NCBI RefSeq assembly: GCF_026914185.1 | Contig: NC_070571.1 | Coordinates: 62,001 to 126,000 of the forward strand | Reading direction: 5' to 3' | Length of the DNA stretch: 64,000 nt | Source: Puccinia triticina | Lineage: Eukaryota > Basidiomycota > Pucciniomycetes > Pucciniales > Pucciniaceae | In this document: positions 51,931 through 61,833 of the stretch, one piece after another | Numbering within the stretch: the stretch's first letter is position 1 | Layout: each line of letters begins with the position of its first letter | Translations under genes and position numbers: made by a program | The notes under the pieces: model-generated | Seen by the model: the letters and a program-made list of their open reading frames with translations, nothing else | The model's database searches: none | What the model was told of the DNA's origin: nothing

Positions 51931-54175
51931 GTCGCTACTTTACGGTTATTGGTAAAGTAGCGTTATCGTAGTTTTTTTTTTGCTCAATAACGCTACTACT
52001 CTTTCCGGGATCCATTTTTTGGACTACTCTACGATAACCAGACTTAACAAATTTTTTTGCGTGTAAGGATACAATAACCAGCAATTTTTTTGGATACAAT
52101 AACCAGCGTGAGGATTGGGGAGGGGGAACAACTAGGTGCTGGGTTTGCAACCCAACCCTTTTATAACCTCTCCAGCCTTGGTGAAGTCTCCTGTTAGGGG
52201 CACTTCCTGACGAAGCCACATAAGGCTGCTCACACAATGTGACATTGTGGAGGGGAGCAAGCGGCCTCGGTTGCTTCTACATACATTGGCCGCTGCCGAG
52301 AATAGTCGCTCAACCGCACAGGAGCTACCTGGAGTCCCCAGATAAGCACGGGCCATCACAGCCAGGGTTGGGTACCTCGCTTGGTTTTCCTGTATATTAC
52401 ATAGTAAATCAGTTTCCTGGATGCAAATTGATGAAAGAAGGTAAAAAAATGAATAAATACCTTCCACCAAGTCAAAGGTGTGTTTTTATTTTCGATTGCA
52501 CCGTCACCAAATGTCAGATTAGCAGACAAAAATTGATCAACCTCATCTTCCTGAGGTGTTGGTTGTGCGCTGATACGAGAGGCCAGACGAGACATCAGTG
52601 AGTTTCCTGCCGATGGAGCCTTTGAGGGTTTTTCCGTAGAAACCAAATGCGGATCCGTGGTCTGCGCTGTCTTCAAGTTGGCTTTTCTTTTGAGCTCGGC
52701 TTCAGTTGTACAGAATTCTTGCTTGAGTAACTGGCGTATTCCAGTAACCTCAGTGCTTTCGGCCCCAAAGACGAGCTCAAAAAGATGCATCCTGTAACAT
52801 GGATGCATCAATGTAGAAAGCACAAGAGTCTCGCATTGCATGGCCTCATCGAGATATTTTTTCACACGTGTTATCATTGCCTTGTACATTGGGTATAACG
52901 AGTCCGTTTTGGCTGAACTCAGGAGCTTTTCCGTGAGGCTTTCTCTCAGATTGAGGTAGTTAGGTATCACATGTGTACCTGTCGCTGAATCACCCTCCAT
53001 CTCGGAGGTCAACTTGACAAACACCTAGCAAAAAGTACAGAAACAAAGAGCGGTTTGTTAGAAATGCAATCAACGAAGTGGGAAGTAGGAGATCAGATTA
53101 CCTCGAGCTCAGAATTCAATTTCTCTATCTCCATCCAATCACGCGGGGAGAACAGTATGTCGTCAAATGAGCTGGCAGTTTTTTGTTTTTGGTCTTCTTT
53201 AAGAATCTGGTCAATTACATCGCGGGCATCAAGCGCTTTTTTGTAGCTATGGTACTTGATGTTCTATCTGATACCGTATCCCGCGATCAGAGGCGCCACT
53301 TTGATCTTCAAGTTTTCAGCAGTTCTCTCAAAATTAGCCCGCTGAGCTGCCAAGCGGGTGATTTGTTTGATCACTGTATCAAGCTAGACGCAACAGCAAA
53401 CAACGCAAGGGCAAACAAATCAGACCCAAGCTCAACTAGAATAAAAGGACGGCTTACTTTTACAGTTAGCTGCCGAAGTTTCTCAGACTTGGAATGTACA
53501 GTCCGAGTGACATCCTCGTCTTGGTCCAGAGTGCTAGCATCATCCTTGACAGAACACGCTTCAGTGGCGCTACTGTAGTCGCTTTCGGACGCTGCATCGT
53601 ATTCCTCAGGATGCGGCACCTGCTTCTGGGCCGCCTCTTTTTCAGTTTTGGGTGTATCCTCAGGCTCCTCATCTTTGTTCAGTCTACCTAGAACTGGGAA
53701 AAATCCCAAAACAGACTCTTTGGTTTTTGCTGTAGGCAGGGTACCAACAGACAATGCCTTGAGTCCTGAATTCACAATGAGGGCCACTTTGTGGCAAAAG
53801 CACCGGATGTGCATGGTCAAGGGGTCCCATCCAGGCTCTAGAAAATCTTCTGAAATTGTTCCAAGGTCTATTGCACATTGGGTAACATTATCGAGTATAA
53901 GATTGTACATGGTCCTTGCCATTGTATTATTGTTTGAGCCTGAGTCGGTTGTCTGGGCCAACATGTAATGAAACATAAAATAATGGTTAGCACAGGAACC
54001 ATGGCCAGCAAAGAGGAAGCAACTCATCTTTTTGTAAAGCTTGTTCTTTTTAAGTATGGCAGTAATTGGTCGGGCCAAGAGGTGACCGGCATGTCTCCAG
54101 GGGAGCATCTTCAATGCCAAATGCCGAACTACATACTTCCAATCAGCATTGACGTACGCCACTGCGGCTCCGATG

Positions 54176-54401
54176 TGTTAAACTATGAATCCTAAACTAT
54201 GAGAATGAAGCGGAAAACTCCCCCAAGGGAAATATATTTCATAGAGTGAGGATACTATATATAGTGTTTGTAAATACATACTTGGGTTGATGAGTAAATA
54301 AAACCATAATAGACTATAAATGTAGAAACTATGTGAAACCAAATAATGTAAAACCATGAGAATATATGTATATATAAATAAGAACATATTTTGATATAAC
54401 A
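54176..54401 (-). repeat. Copia-5 3' LTR
   Basis: AT-rich, 226 bp, starting tgttaaactatg and ending gatataaca on the plus strand. Contains tatatgtatatataaata, a TATA-like promoter candidate. Confidence 0.94.
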
Positions 54402-54640
54402 CTCCCCCCCTCATCAACCACAAAACAGAAAAAACATAAGGAAAAGGAAGAGTAACAAAAGGAACAAAAGACAAAAAACATTTGTGTTGGCAGAAAGGAA
54501 AAATAACAAAGAAAAAATAAGAAAAATTGAAAACAAAGGAGATGTGAATAAGAGCATGAAAGAAAAATCCCGATCCATACGGCCAGAGAAACGGAAACTG
54601 TGGAGTATAAGGTGTGCATGGTTAGCGTCCGTAGAACCAA

Positions 54641-57600
54641 TCAATCGCCTGCATGCGGTGTTATTTGTGGAGGGAGACGAACAGATGCGGGGGGCGCATG
54701 ATTCTCGCCGCCAGCGCATACTGTCCCCCCTTTACTTGCCATCATATTGGATTGCACATGCAATCCTATCCCCGTCAAAAATTCCGACACTTTTCGCCAT
54801 CCCAAAGCCTTGGTGAAAATGTCGGCCAGTTGAACATCCGTCGAGATCCACTCGAGTCGGACTTTCTTCATGTAAAGAAGTTCATTGATCACATGGAATT
54901 CTCGATCAACATGACGATGTTCTTTCCGGGTACGGCAGTCGGAACTGATTTGTACGGCAGCCTTGTTGTCGCAGAGGAGCAGAGGAGGCGGGAGTTCGAA
55001 AAAATGAGATAGGATCGAAGAAACAGTGCAGGCGTCCTTGGAAGCAAAAGAGAGTGCCATGTACTCCGCTTGGCAAGTCGATCGAGCAACGCATGTCTGT
55101 CTTTTTGACGACCACGACACCGGGGCGCCCCAAAGGGTTGAGATAAAACCGTGTACAGATCGAGAGGCTTCGCCACCCCAATTAGCATTGACGTATGTCG
55201 TGATTCCGTCAGTGAAAGGTTTGGAAGCGACCAGGGGCAAAGAAAGACTAGAGCTGTAGCGGATATAGGAAATTAGATGATCAAGAGCCGCCCAGTGAGA
55301 GGCATCGGGAACCATAGAGAAACGCGCAAGAAAATTGACAGCAAATGCGATGTCCGGTCTTGATCCCATTGCAAGGTATAAAAGACAACCTATCCGGGAT
55401 AAGTAATCAATGTCCATCGAACCGTTGGACGGGTTTGATTGAAGATCGGTCGAGGCAATAGGCGTGCGAGTGCAGATGGTGGATGGTTGAAAGCTAAGAA
55501 TCTTCTCAATTAACATTGGCTGGTCGATTTGAAACCCGCCCTCTACCTCTCGGACCCGCAAGCCGACAATGCTAGAGAGGGATTGATCCCACTTGAGATC
55601 AAGGACCGATGAGAGTTTGGACTTGAGAGTTTCGAGTAGCTGCTTGGAACTTGCCGTAAAAAGACCGTCATCAACATGGACCCACAAGAAAGCCATGTCC
55701 GCCCCTGAACGATATACATAAGTCGACTGATCCTCCATAGTCGGAAAGAAACCAATCCGCTCAAGCCGAGTCTTCAGGTGTAGCCACCAACATCGAGCAG
55801 CCTGACGAGTCCCATATAGGGCCTTGCGGAGTTTTAGAACACAACCGGGCCGAGCCGAGACACCTGGCGGAGGACGAATGAAAACATCGTGATCGATGTC
55901 GCTATGAAGGAAAGCGCTTTTGACATCAAAAGACGCCACAGGCCACCCAAGCCGGGAAGCAATTGCCAGTAGAATTCGGAGCGACGGGAAAGTCGGAGTG
56001 GGAGCAAATGTCTCACCGAAATTTCGACCATGAACCTGTTTGAAGCCTTGCGCCACAATGCGAGCCTTGAATTTCGAGATGTCGCCTTCCTGGGTCCTTT
56101 TCAAGGCAAAAACCCAGCGGCAAGTGAGGATGTCTCGTGCCTCGGACTCCGGGACTTCCTCCCATACGTGAAGGTCAATCATCATCCCTATTTCCGCATC
56201 AATTGCTGCCTTCCACTCCGCCCGAAGAGTCGAATTGATGGCCTGTCGGTAGGTGTACGGTGCATCGGATAGAAATGGTGATTCCGATACGGCGGATTCC
56301 AAACACGCATCCTGAAGCTCCAATTCTCGCAGCTGACTGAAGTCACCCAGACGTTCCACTCGAATGGAATTGAGGACTGCATTGAGAGAGCCAGAATTTG
56401 TCAGCTGCGAAGGGAGGTCATCCTCATGGAAGATAACTGAAGCTCCACGTTCGAGTTTCTTGGAATTTGGATTCCAAAGTAACCATCCGTGAGACTCGTC
56501 AAGGACACCAACGTGGATTAAAGCCGTTGACCGCGGGACAAATTGCTTCGGATAGTTGATGTTGTGGAGATAGGCGCGGCATCCAAAGACACGGACCATG
56601 TCTAAAGAAGGCTGTTTTCCAAGAGACAACTCGTAAGGTGATTTCTCAGCTCCGGTGTGAACAACGCGGTTAAAAATATAGGCTGCCTGCTTCATAGCAA
56701 GAAACCATAAAGAATTTGGTAACTTAGCGTGTATTAAGAAAGTCCGGGCCATGTCCAGCAGCGTACGATTTGTCCGCTCAACGTTTCCATTCTGGTGATG
56801 TTCGTAGGGAATGCTCAATTCATGGCGAATGTCGTTGTCCTTAAGAAACTTGTTGAATTTATTTGAGGTGAACTCGCCCGCATTGTCAGACCGGATAGCC
56901 TTCACTGTGTGAGGAGTCAGTCGATTGAAATCCGCAACCCAATTCGATACCGCCGTACCCGCCGCCGCCTTGGTCTTAAGCCCAATAACCGAAGTCATCC
57001 GTGAGAACACGTCATGCACAACCAATCCGTATGTGCTGCCATCAATGGCTTCAGGGAAGGGACCAACAAGGTCAATGGCAACGATATCGCCAGGAGCCTC
57101 AGCAGATTCACGCGAAGGCGAAGAAACCGGATCATGAGTGCTTTTCGCAAGGGAACATGAGTGACATTTTGACTTCGGAAGAGACAGCTTTTTCATTGGG
57201 ATACCGTGAACACATTGTCGGTTTATAGTTCGATTGAAGAATCTAACAGCTATGTGTCCAAGTCGGGCATGCCATAGATCAGAAGCAGCAACAGCGGACA
57301 ATTGAGGGGAGGGAGAACAAGAATTGACAGAAACAGGAGAGTCCGCGGAGAGAATGAACCATCGGTATTGTCGAGTGTACGTCGGAAATTCCATGCCGCG
57401 CTGAAGAAAAGAGAAAAGACCGTTGTTGAAGTTGACCGACCCATCCCATCTGTCAAAATAACCAACTGAGATTACAGTGCCGGAAACCCTTGGAACAAGC
57501 AGAACATTGCTCAGGCGTAAGTTGCCATGCCGAGTCGGTATAATAGCGTCCCCAATGCCGTCTACGGGAATGCGGTCTTGAGAGGCGACGCGCAACCGTA

Positions 57601-59080
57601 TATCAGCAGGACGAATGTTTATGAAGAAATGCGGGTGCGACGTTACATGATGCGTCGCTCCTGTGTCACACAGGATGTCCGCCTGGTCTTCTGGAGGGGC
57701 CGAGATCGAAGCCAATTCGCCGCCGGTGTTGACAAGTCGGCCAGAGAGCACATTTGATTTGGTAGGTCGCCAATTCGGATTTTTCTTCCTCGGGTCTTCA
57801 AGTGGTGGCTGGTTATTTTTTACACGAGGACAGTCTGGTCCCCAATGTCCCCACTCCCAGCAGATGTTACAGGGATAGTCGGGCGTGAGATATTGCCTAG
57901 CCCAGTTATCGGGAGGGGGAACCGACCCCGGCGTTCTCGATTGATTGCCTTGGCCATTAGGCCTGATTGAGCCACGAGATCCTCGAAAACCGCCGCGACC
58001 ACGAGCGCCACGAGCCGATCCTTGTTGTCCGTTCCGATTTCCAGTGGACGCCATTGCCATCGCCGAAGCCGATCCAGACACCGTCGCGGATTGATGGAGC
58101 CGAGTAGCCATGTGAAGAAGTTCCTCTCCGGTGACGTCGTAGGTGGGGTTGATCGCAATTCGAGCGTCGATTGAGTCAGCCATCGTTTGTTTGTAGTCCT
58201 GGACGGTGGAATGAAAGGATAAAGAGAGTAACTTCTCTTTAGTCAACCCCCCAAGACGCTCGTCCAGATCCCACCAGCTGCGCTTCAAAGCCTCAAAACT
58301 GGGGGACAGCGAATTGGTTGAATTGGGGGCCTGAGCAATTTCCAACCATCTTCCCAACAGCAGAGACCACGACACTCCCGCAAATCGTCCCTTGAGTGCG
58401 TTGTACGCCGCGTAAGCTGAAAGACCGTTAAGGGATGGTCGAAGCGCAGGGTCAATCGAGTGTTGAATCAGAGCCGAAACCCCACTCGATAACGTCGGGT
58501 CGGTGGCCGAGATGTCGGTGTCGAAAAATTTCACGTTTTGAGTGACACCCGTTACCGTGTTTATGACGGACGCAGACCATTGCGGAAAGTTGATGCCATC
58601 TAAGGAAAGTTGGGGCGAGACTTGCTGACCGAGTTGATGCCATCGAAGTTGGTTCGCAACCAAGGAATTGGAGGCGGCCGCGACTGAAGGACCGGAGAGA
58701 CTAAGGTTTCGAATGAGGAGAACTTTGAGCAGATTGTCATCGATTCCTCCTAATCCCGACCTTTCAAGCTCCCTCGCGATGATAGAGTCCAGAGACGGTG
58801 CTGCGGGAGTGTTGCCATCAACAGGGTTATCATCCTTTGGAGGCGGTGGGGCTGAGGACGAGGATTGAGGACCGTTGGACGATGTCGGAAACGGGACTTG
58901 GGAACGCTCGCCAGACATCGTGTCGGAGGATGACGAAGAGAACGACGATTCGGCTGACAGAAAGGGGTTGGAGTCGAAAGATTCTTCGGGGATAGACGCT
59001 AATTGTTGGCGAGGAGGAGTGACTCTGGCCGTGAAATCGGGAGTGATGAGTTCCGGGCGATCAGAACGAGTATGAACCAT
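54641..59080 (-). CDS. Copia-5 gag-pol polyprotein, 1479 aa
   Basis: A single frame from 'MVHTRSDRPELITPDFTAR'. Gag occupies about residues 1-440 with a zinc knuckle 'CNICWEWGHWGPDC'; the protease site is 'LCDTGATHHVTSH'; the integrase zinc region 'WHARLGHIAVRFFNR' and 'CHSCSLAKST'; its core 'VAIDLVGPFPEAIDG', 'IRSDNAGEFTSNKF', 'HHQNGNVERTNRTL' (D, D, E intact). RT holds 'ASFDVKSAFLHSDIDHDV' and 'LWVHVDDGLFTASS' (VDD intact). RNase H reads 'TYVNANWGGEASRSVHGF': the first catalytic Asp is Asn (AAT) where Copia-3 has Asp, so RNase H may be impaired. It ends 'ADIFTKALGWRKVSEFL...' with an extended tail to 54641. Gag and pol are fused in one frame with no stop or shift. Confidence 0.94.
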   Translation of the reverse strand: MVHTRSDRPELITPDFTARVTPPRQQLASIPEESFDSNPFLSAESSFSSSSSDTMSGERSQVPFPTSSNGPQSSSSAPPPPKDDNPVDGNTPAAPSLDSIIARELERSGLGGIDDNLLKVLLIRNLSLSGPSVAAASNSLVANQLRWHQLGQQVSPQLSLDGINFPQWSASVINTVTGVTQNVKFFDTDISATDPTLSSGVSALIQHSIDPALRPSLNGLSAYAAYNALKGRFAGVSWSLLLGRWLEIAQAPNSTNSLSPSFEALKRSWWDLDERLGGLTKEKLLSLSFHSTVQDYKQTMADSIDARIAINPTYDVTGEELLHMATRLHQSATVSGSASAMAMASTGNRNGQQGSARGARGRGGFRGSRGSIRPNGQGNQSRTPGSVPPPDNWARQYLTPDYPCNICWEWGHWGPDCPRVKNNQPPLEDPRKKNPNWRPTKSNVLSGRLVNTGGELASISAPPEDQADILCDTGATHHVTSHPHFFINIRPADIRLRVASQDRIPVDGIGDAIIPTRHGNLRLSNVLLVPRVSGTVISVGYFDRWDGSVNFNNGLFSFLQRGMEFPTYTRQYRWFILSADSPVSVNSCSPSPQLSAVAASDLWHARLGHIAVRFFNRTINRQCVHGIPMKKLSLPKSKCHSCSLAKSTHDPVSSPSRESAEAPGDIVAIDLVGPFPEAIDGSTYGLVVHDVFSRMTSVIGLKTKAAAGTAVSNWVADFNRLTPHTVKAIRSDNAGEFTSNKFNKFLKDNDIRHELSIPYEHHQNGNVERTNRTLLDMARTFLIHAKLPNSLWFLAMKQAAYIFNRVVHTGAEKSPYELSLGKQPSLDMVRVFGCRAYLHNINYPKQFVPRSTALIHVGVLDESHGWLLWNPNSKKLERGASVIFHEDDLPSQLTNSGSLNAVLNSIRVERLGDFSQLRELELQDACLESAVSESPFLSDAPYTYRQAINSTLRAEWKAAIDAEIGMMIDLHVWEEVPESEARDILTCRWVFALKRTQEGDISKFKARIVAQGFKQVHGRNFGETFAPTPTFPSLRILLAIASRLGWPVASFDVKSAFLHSDIDHDVFIRPPPGVSARPGCVLKLRKALYGTRQAARCWWLHLKTRLERIGFFPTMEDQSTYVYRSGADMAFLWVHVDDGLFTASSKQLLETLKSKLSSVLDLKWDQSLSSIVGLRVREVEGGFQIDQPMLIEKILSFQPSTICTRTPIASTDLQSNPSNGSMDIDYLSRIGCLLYLAMGSRPDIAFAVNFLARFSMVPDASHWAALDHLISYIRYSSSLSLPLVASKPFTDGITTYVNANWGGEASRSVHGFISTLWGAPVSWSSKRQTCVARSTCQAEYMALSFASKDACTVSSILSHFFELPPPLLLCDNKAAVQISSDCRTRKEHRHVDREFHVINELLYMKKVRLEWISTDVQLADIFTKALGWRKVSEFLTGIGLHVQSNMMASKGGTVCAGGENHAPPASVRLPPQITPHAGD

Positions 59081-59251
59081 AAAAGATGAAGTAACCGGTG
59101 ATCACGGAAGGGTGATTTATCGGAGTAACAGAATGACAAACAAAGGGGATGATTTTCAAGATTCACGGAAGGGTGAAGCCGGATGAGAGATTGTTTACCA
59201 CGGAATGATGGTAAGTTTGTCTATACGAAAGATGAGATACCCCGCTGGTAA

Positions 59252-59269
59252 CAGCGCGGGCTCATAACC
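59252..59269 (-). promoter_or_regulatory. Copia-5 primer-binding site (initiator tRNA-Met half)
   Basis: Plus strand gcgcgggctcataacc abuts the 5' LTR and matches the anticodon arm (CAT) of eukaryotic initiator tRNA-Met, the classical half-tRNA primer of copia. Confidence 0.75.
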
Positions 59270-59495
59270 TGTTAAACTATGAATCCTAAACTATGAGAAT
59301 GAAGCGGAAAACTCCCCCAAGGGAAATATATTTCATAGAGTGAGGATACTATATATAGTGTTTGTAAATACATACTTGGGTTGATGAGTAAATAAAACCA
59401 TAATAGACTATAAATGTAGAAACTATGTGAAACCAAATAATGTAAAACCATGAGAATATATGTATATATAAATAAGAACATATTTTGATATAACA
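59270..59495 (-). repeat. Copia-5 5' LTR
   Basis: Identical to 54176-54401 as far as I can read. Confidence 0.94.
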
Positions 59496-60774
59496 CGATG
59501 AACGCAAACCGGTTTCCCTTTGTTGTCCAGACATCATGGACAAGGGTAAACTTGGTATCAAGATTCTATGCCAATCATGTAGCAAACATGTCAGCTGCAT
59601 TGTGTGGCAATAAATTGTTTAAAAAAAAGACAAACATTCAACTCGGCAAACACATTTGACTTGAGTGTGGCATGTAGTGCCTTTGACTCATCTGCAGACC
59701 ATCTTCGGCCATACAGAACTGCTTTCCTGTTGGCATACTGAAATGCAGCTCGGAGATAGGGGTCCTCGATGCGCGACCAGGGTAGTGCTTGTCGTATTTG
59801 CCAGATCATTATGAGCTGGTTCAGTACACGGTTGACAAAGAGCGGCTGGACTTGTAGAAATCCAGCGATGCCAGTCTGCTTCAGGTCACCATTAAGGTTG
59901 GTCTCCATTTTCCTGCGCTCAGCAACGGAGGGGGGAAGCTTGATCCCTGCTTGCTTGGCTTTCTCTCGGTTTGCACACCCGCGGTCGTTTTTCCCGAGCT
60001 GGGTGTAGCCATCGCGATGGGAAACCAAGTTCCCATTGGAGGTCCTATTTGAGCAAAAGACACATTTACACCATCGACATTTGAAGCTCAGAAGTACCCC
60101 CTCAGGATCGCCTTGCTTGTAGGTTGGTGGATAAAAAAACTCTTCAATCTTCGCGAATTCGTTGTCCTTCTTAGCTTTAACGCCTCGCGACCGGATGATC
60201 ATTGATCCTTCATCAGTATCCTGGTCGTAATCATGGGCCTGGTCATTGCCAATTGGCTTCAGGTCATATGAAGGAAAACACAAATGTTAATCATTCCTTT
60301 CAAATACATTACAAGCAACAAAAAACAAAACAATAGATGAAAGTAACACACCGTTGAAACAGTTTTTTTGGAACTCTCTTTTTTCTTCGAGGCTGGACTC
60401 GGAGCTGAAATTTTTGTCCTCTTTGCAGGAATGATTGACGACCGCTTTTTCTTCTTCTTTGGCTTGGTTTTTGGTTTTGGTCCGACTGAATCAGATTCGC
60501 TCTCTGGTTCAGCTTCAGACTGAGCTTGAATTCTAATTGATTCAGCTGAATCTGCTGAATCCGATGCCGGGGCGGGTCGTTTTTGAGTGCCAGAACGGGT
60601 CAATCTGACCCGCGAGTCGGTTGCCACAGGCACCATATTTGGTGCAACAACTAGAGATGATGCACGTGAAGAGCGGCGGAGATTTGGAGCTTGAGACTGA
60701 TCAGTTGCATAGCCAGCATTAAGATTATCGCCGGAGGGGTCTTTGGGGGTGCTACGATGGGTTTGGGAGACCAT

Positions 60775-61060
60775 GATGATGATTGGCTTTAATTCAAGCT
60801 GATGGGGGATTAAAAATGGGTTGATGTGGAGATAATTGACAGTGGGAGCATGTCGAGCGCTCTTTATCATCTCATTACAGCTTTTATGCCATGTGTCACC
60901 CATATTTCTTTTGATAACCAGGGGTAAAACACATACACGCGTTTCTCCCCTGATTATCGAAATAACCAGGGGGAAAACACGTTACGATAACCAGCGCCTG
61001 TGCAAAATTGGCGTTACTAGTACCGTTAGCGTCGCGGGGATCATCCCAAGGTCGCTACTT
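60775..61060. other. hAT 5' untranslated and subterminal region
   Basis: No gene. Repeated motifs gataaccagggg / gataaccagcg and tcccctgattatcg suggest transposase-binding subterminal repeats. Confidence 0.5.
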
Positions 61061-61833
61061 TGTTAGGTTTTACACAACTAAGAGAATTGTATTTCATGTA
61101 AGTTGAGGTCAATCCAACAGTTTTGGAGACAGAAAGATAAAATAGAAAACAGTTTTGTACCTAAGAGCAGATCCGCTCGGTACTGAGATAATATAAAAGA
61201 AATCTTCTAAGGCTGCAATGCAGCTGAGGGAATCCACGGATTCTAGGGACTAACGAGACTGTAGACAACGTCAGTATTTGCACTCCATGAGATGCGTTGT
61301 TAATCAAACAGCTCCTTACATGGGCTCGAGTGTCTTGTATGTCAAGAATCACTGATGCGAGCTAGGAGAGATTTGGGACTGCAGTTATCTGTCGCAGTGC
61401 ACAAGGATAACTTTCAGTCTATGATCATTTATGACTAGGGCACTGCAGCGATGAACTCACCTCCGTTGTTGGGGTTGGTGATTCTATCGCCGAGGCTGGG
61501 ACCGGTTCGATCTTGGGCGTCGGATACGAATGTGCTGTGAGATCGTGAAGATACTCAGATCAGCTCCTTCGATCCTAGCTGAGGCTATCCCAACGGACTC
61601 ACATACCTTGTAGGTGTTTTGTCCTGTTTGGGTCGCTTAGGCGCTTCGTTGATTGCTGACGTGGCTAGAAAGTTTGGAGCGGAGGAATTAGCTTTAGCAT
61701 CTTCCATCCGCCTGAGGGCGGCATGCATATTGCATGCGCCTGGGGGTTGCGCCGGCTCACCTTGGTCCCTTGTAGGGTTAGGTTTAGCTGCCTTGCGCTT
61801 CCTCTGATTCGGGGATATACCCGAATCCTGACA
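61061..61833 (-). repeat. Copia-4 3' LTR
   Basis: Ends tgttaggt...cctgaca on the plus strand. The pol frame continues into it as far as 61585 ('CQDSGISPNQRKRKAAK'). Confidence 0.88.

Larger units (their letters stand above)
54176..59495 (-). mobile_element. Copia-5: very young, nearly intact Ty1/copia element
   Basis: LTRs 54176-54401 and 59270-59495 (226 bp) look identical throughout. The duplication cgatg is exact (54171-54175, 59496-59500). The polypurine tract gagggggggag (minus strand) abuts the 3' LTR. One open frame covers gag-pol. It is inserted in the hAT transposase. Confidence 0.95.
52140..60774 (-). pseudogene. hAT transposase with BED-type zinc finger, broken
   Basis: Exons on the minus strand: from 60774 ('MVSQTHRSTPKDPSGD', basic Ser-rich) to 60352; about 60262-59627 with a BED-like finger ('FKCRWCKCVF...GNLVSHRDGYTQLG'); then 'KFTLVHDVWTTKGNRFAF' at 59500-59575, which joins 'GAAVAYVNADWKYV' at 54170 when Copia-5 is removed; 'DSGSNNNTMARTMYNLI' and 'HIRCFCHKVALIVNSGLK' (53960-53740, DDE/RNase H-like core); and the C-terminal dimerisation region 'YPTLAVMARAYLGTPGSSC' plus 'VERLFSAAANVC' (52370-52260). 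Nonsense codons stand where Trp or Glu is expected: 'MFAT*LA*NLDTK' (about 59578-59600) and 'GIR*NIKYHS' (about 53267). It cannot be active. Confidence 0.85.
51928..61060 (-). mobile_element. hAT element with split transposase; right end hidden by Copia-4
   Basis: The left end gggtcgctacttta...taaagtagcg (51929-51962) is itself palindromic, and ggtcgctactt recurs at 61050-61060, where Copia-4 is inserted. The right terminus should therefore continue beyond Copia-4, outside the window. Subterminal gataaccagc-like motifs repeat at 52030-52110 and 60910-60990. The minus strand carries an intron-containing hAT transposase with nonsense codons, itself split by Copia-5. The 8-bp duplication could not be verified. 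Confidence 0.7.

Noticed and set aside
51848..51955. Continuation of the membrane-protein frame to 51955
   Set aside because: A GTGAGT donor at 51848 and an acceptor at 51918 fit the spacing of the other introns, and the end of the unspliced frame is transposon sequence.
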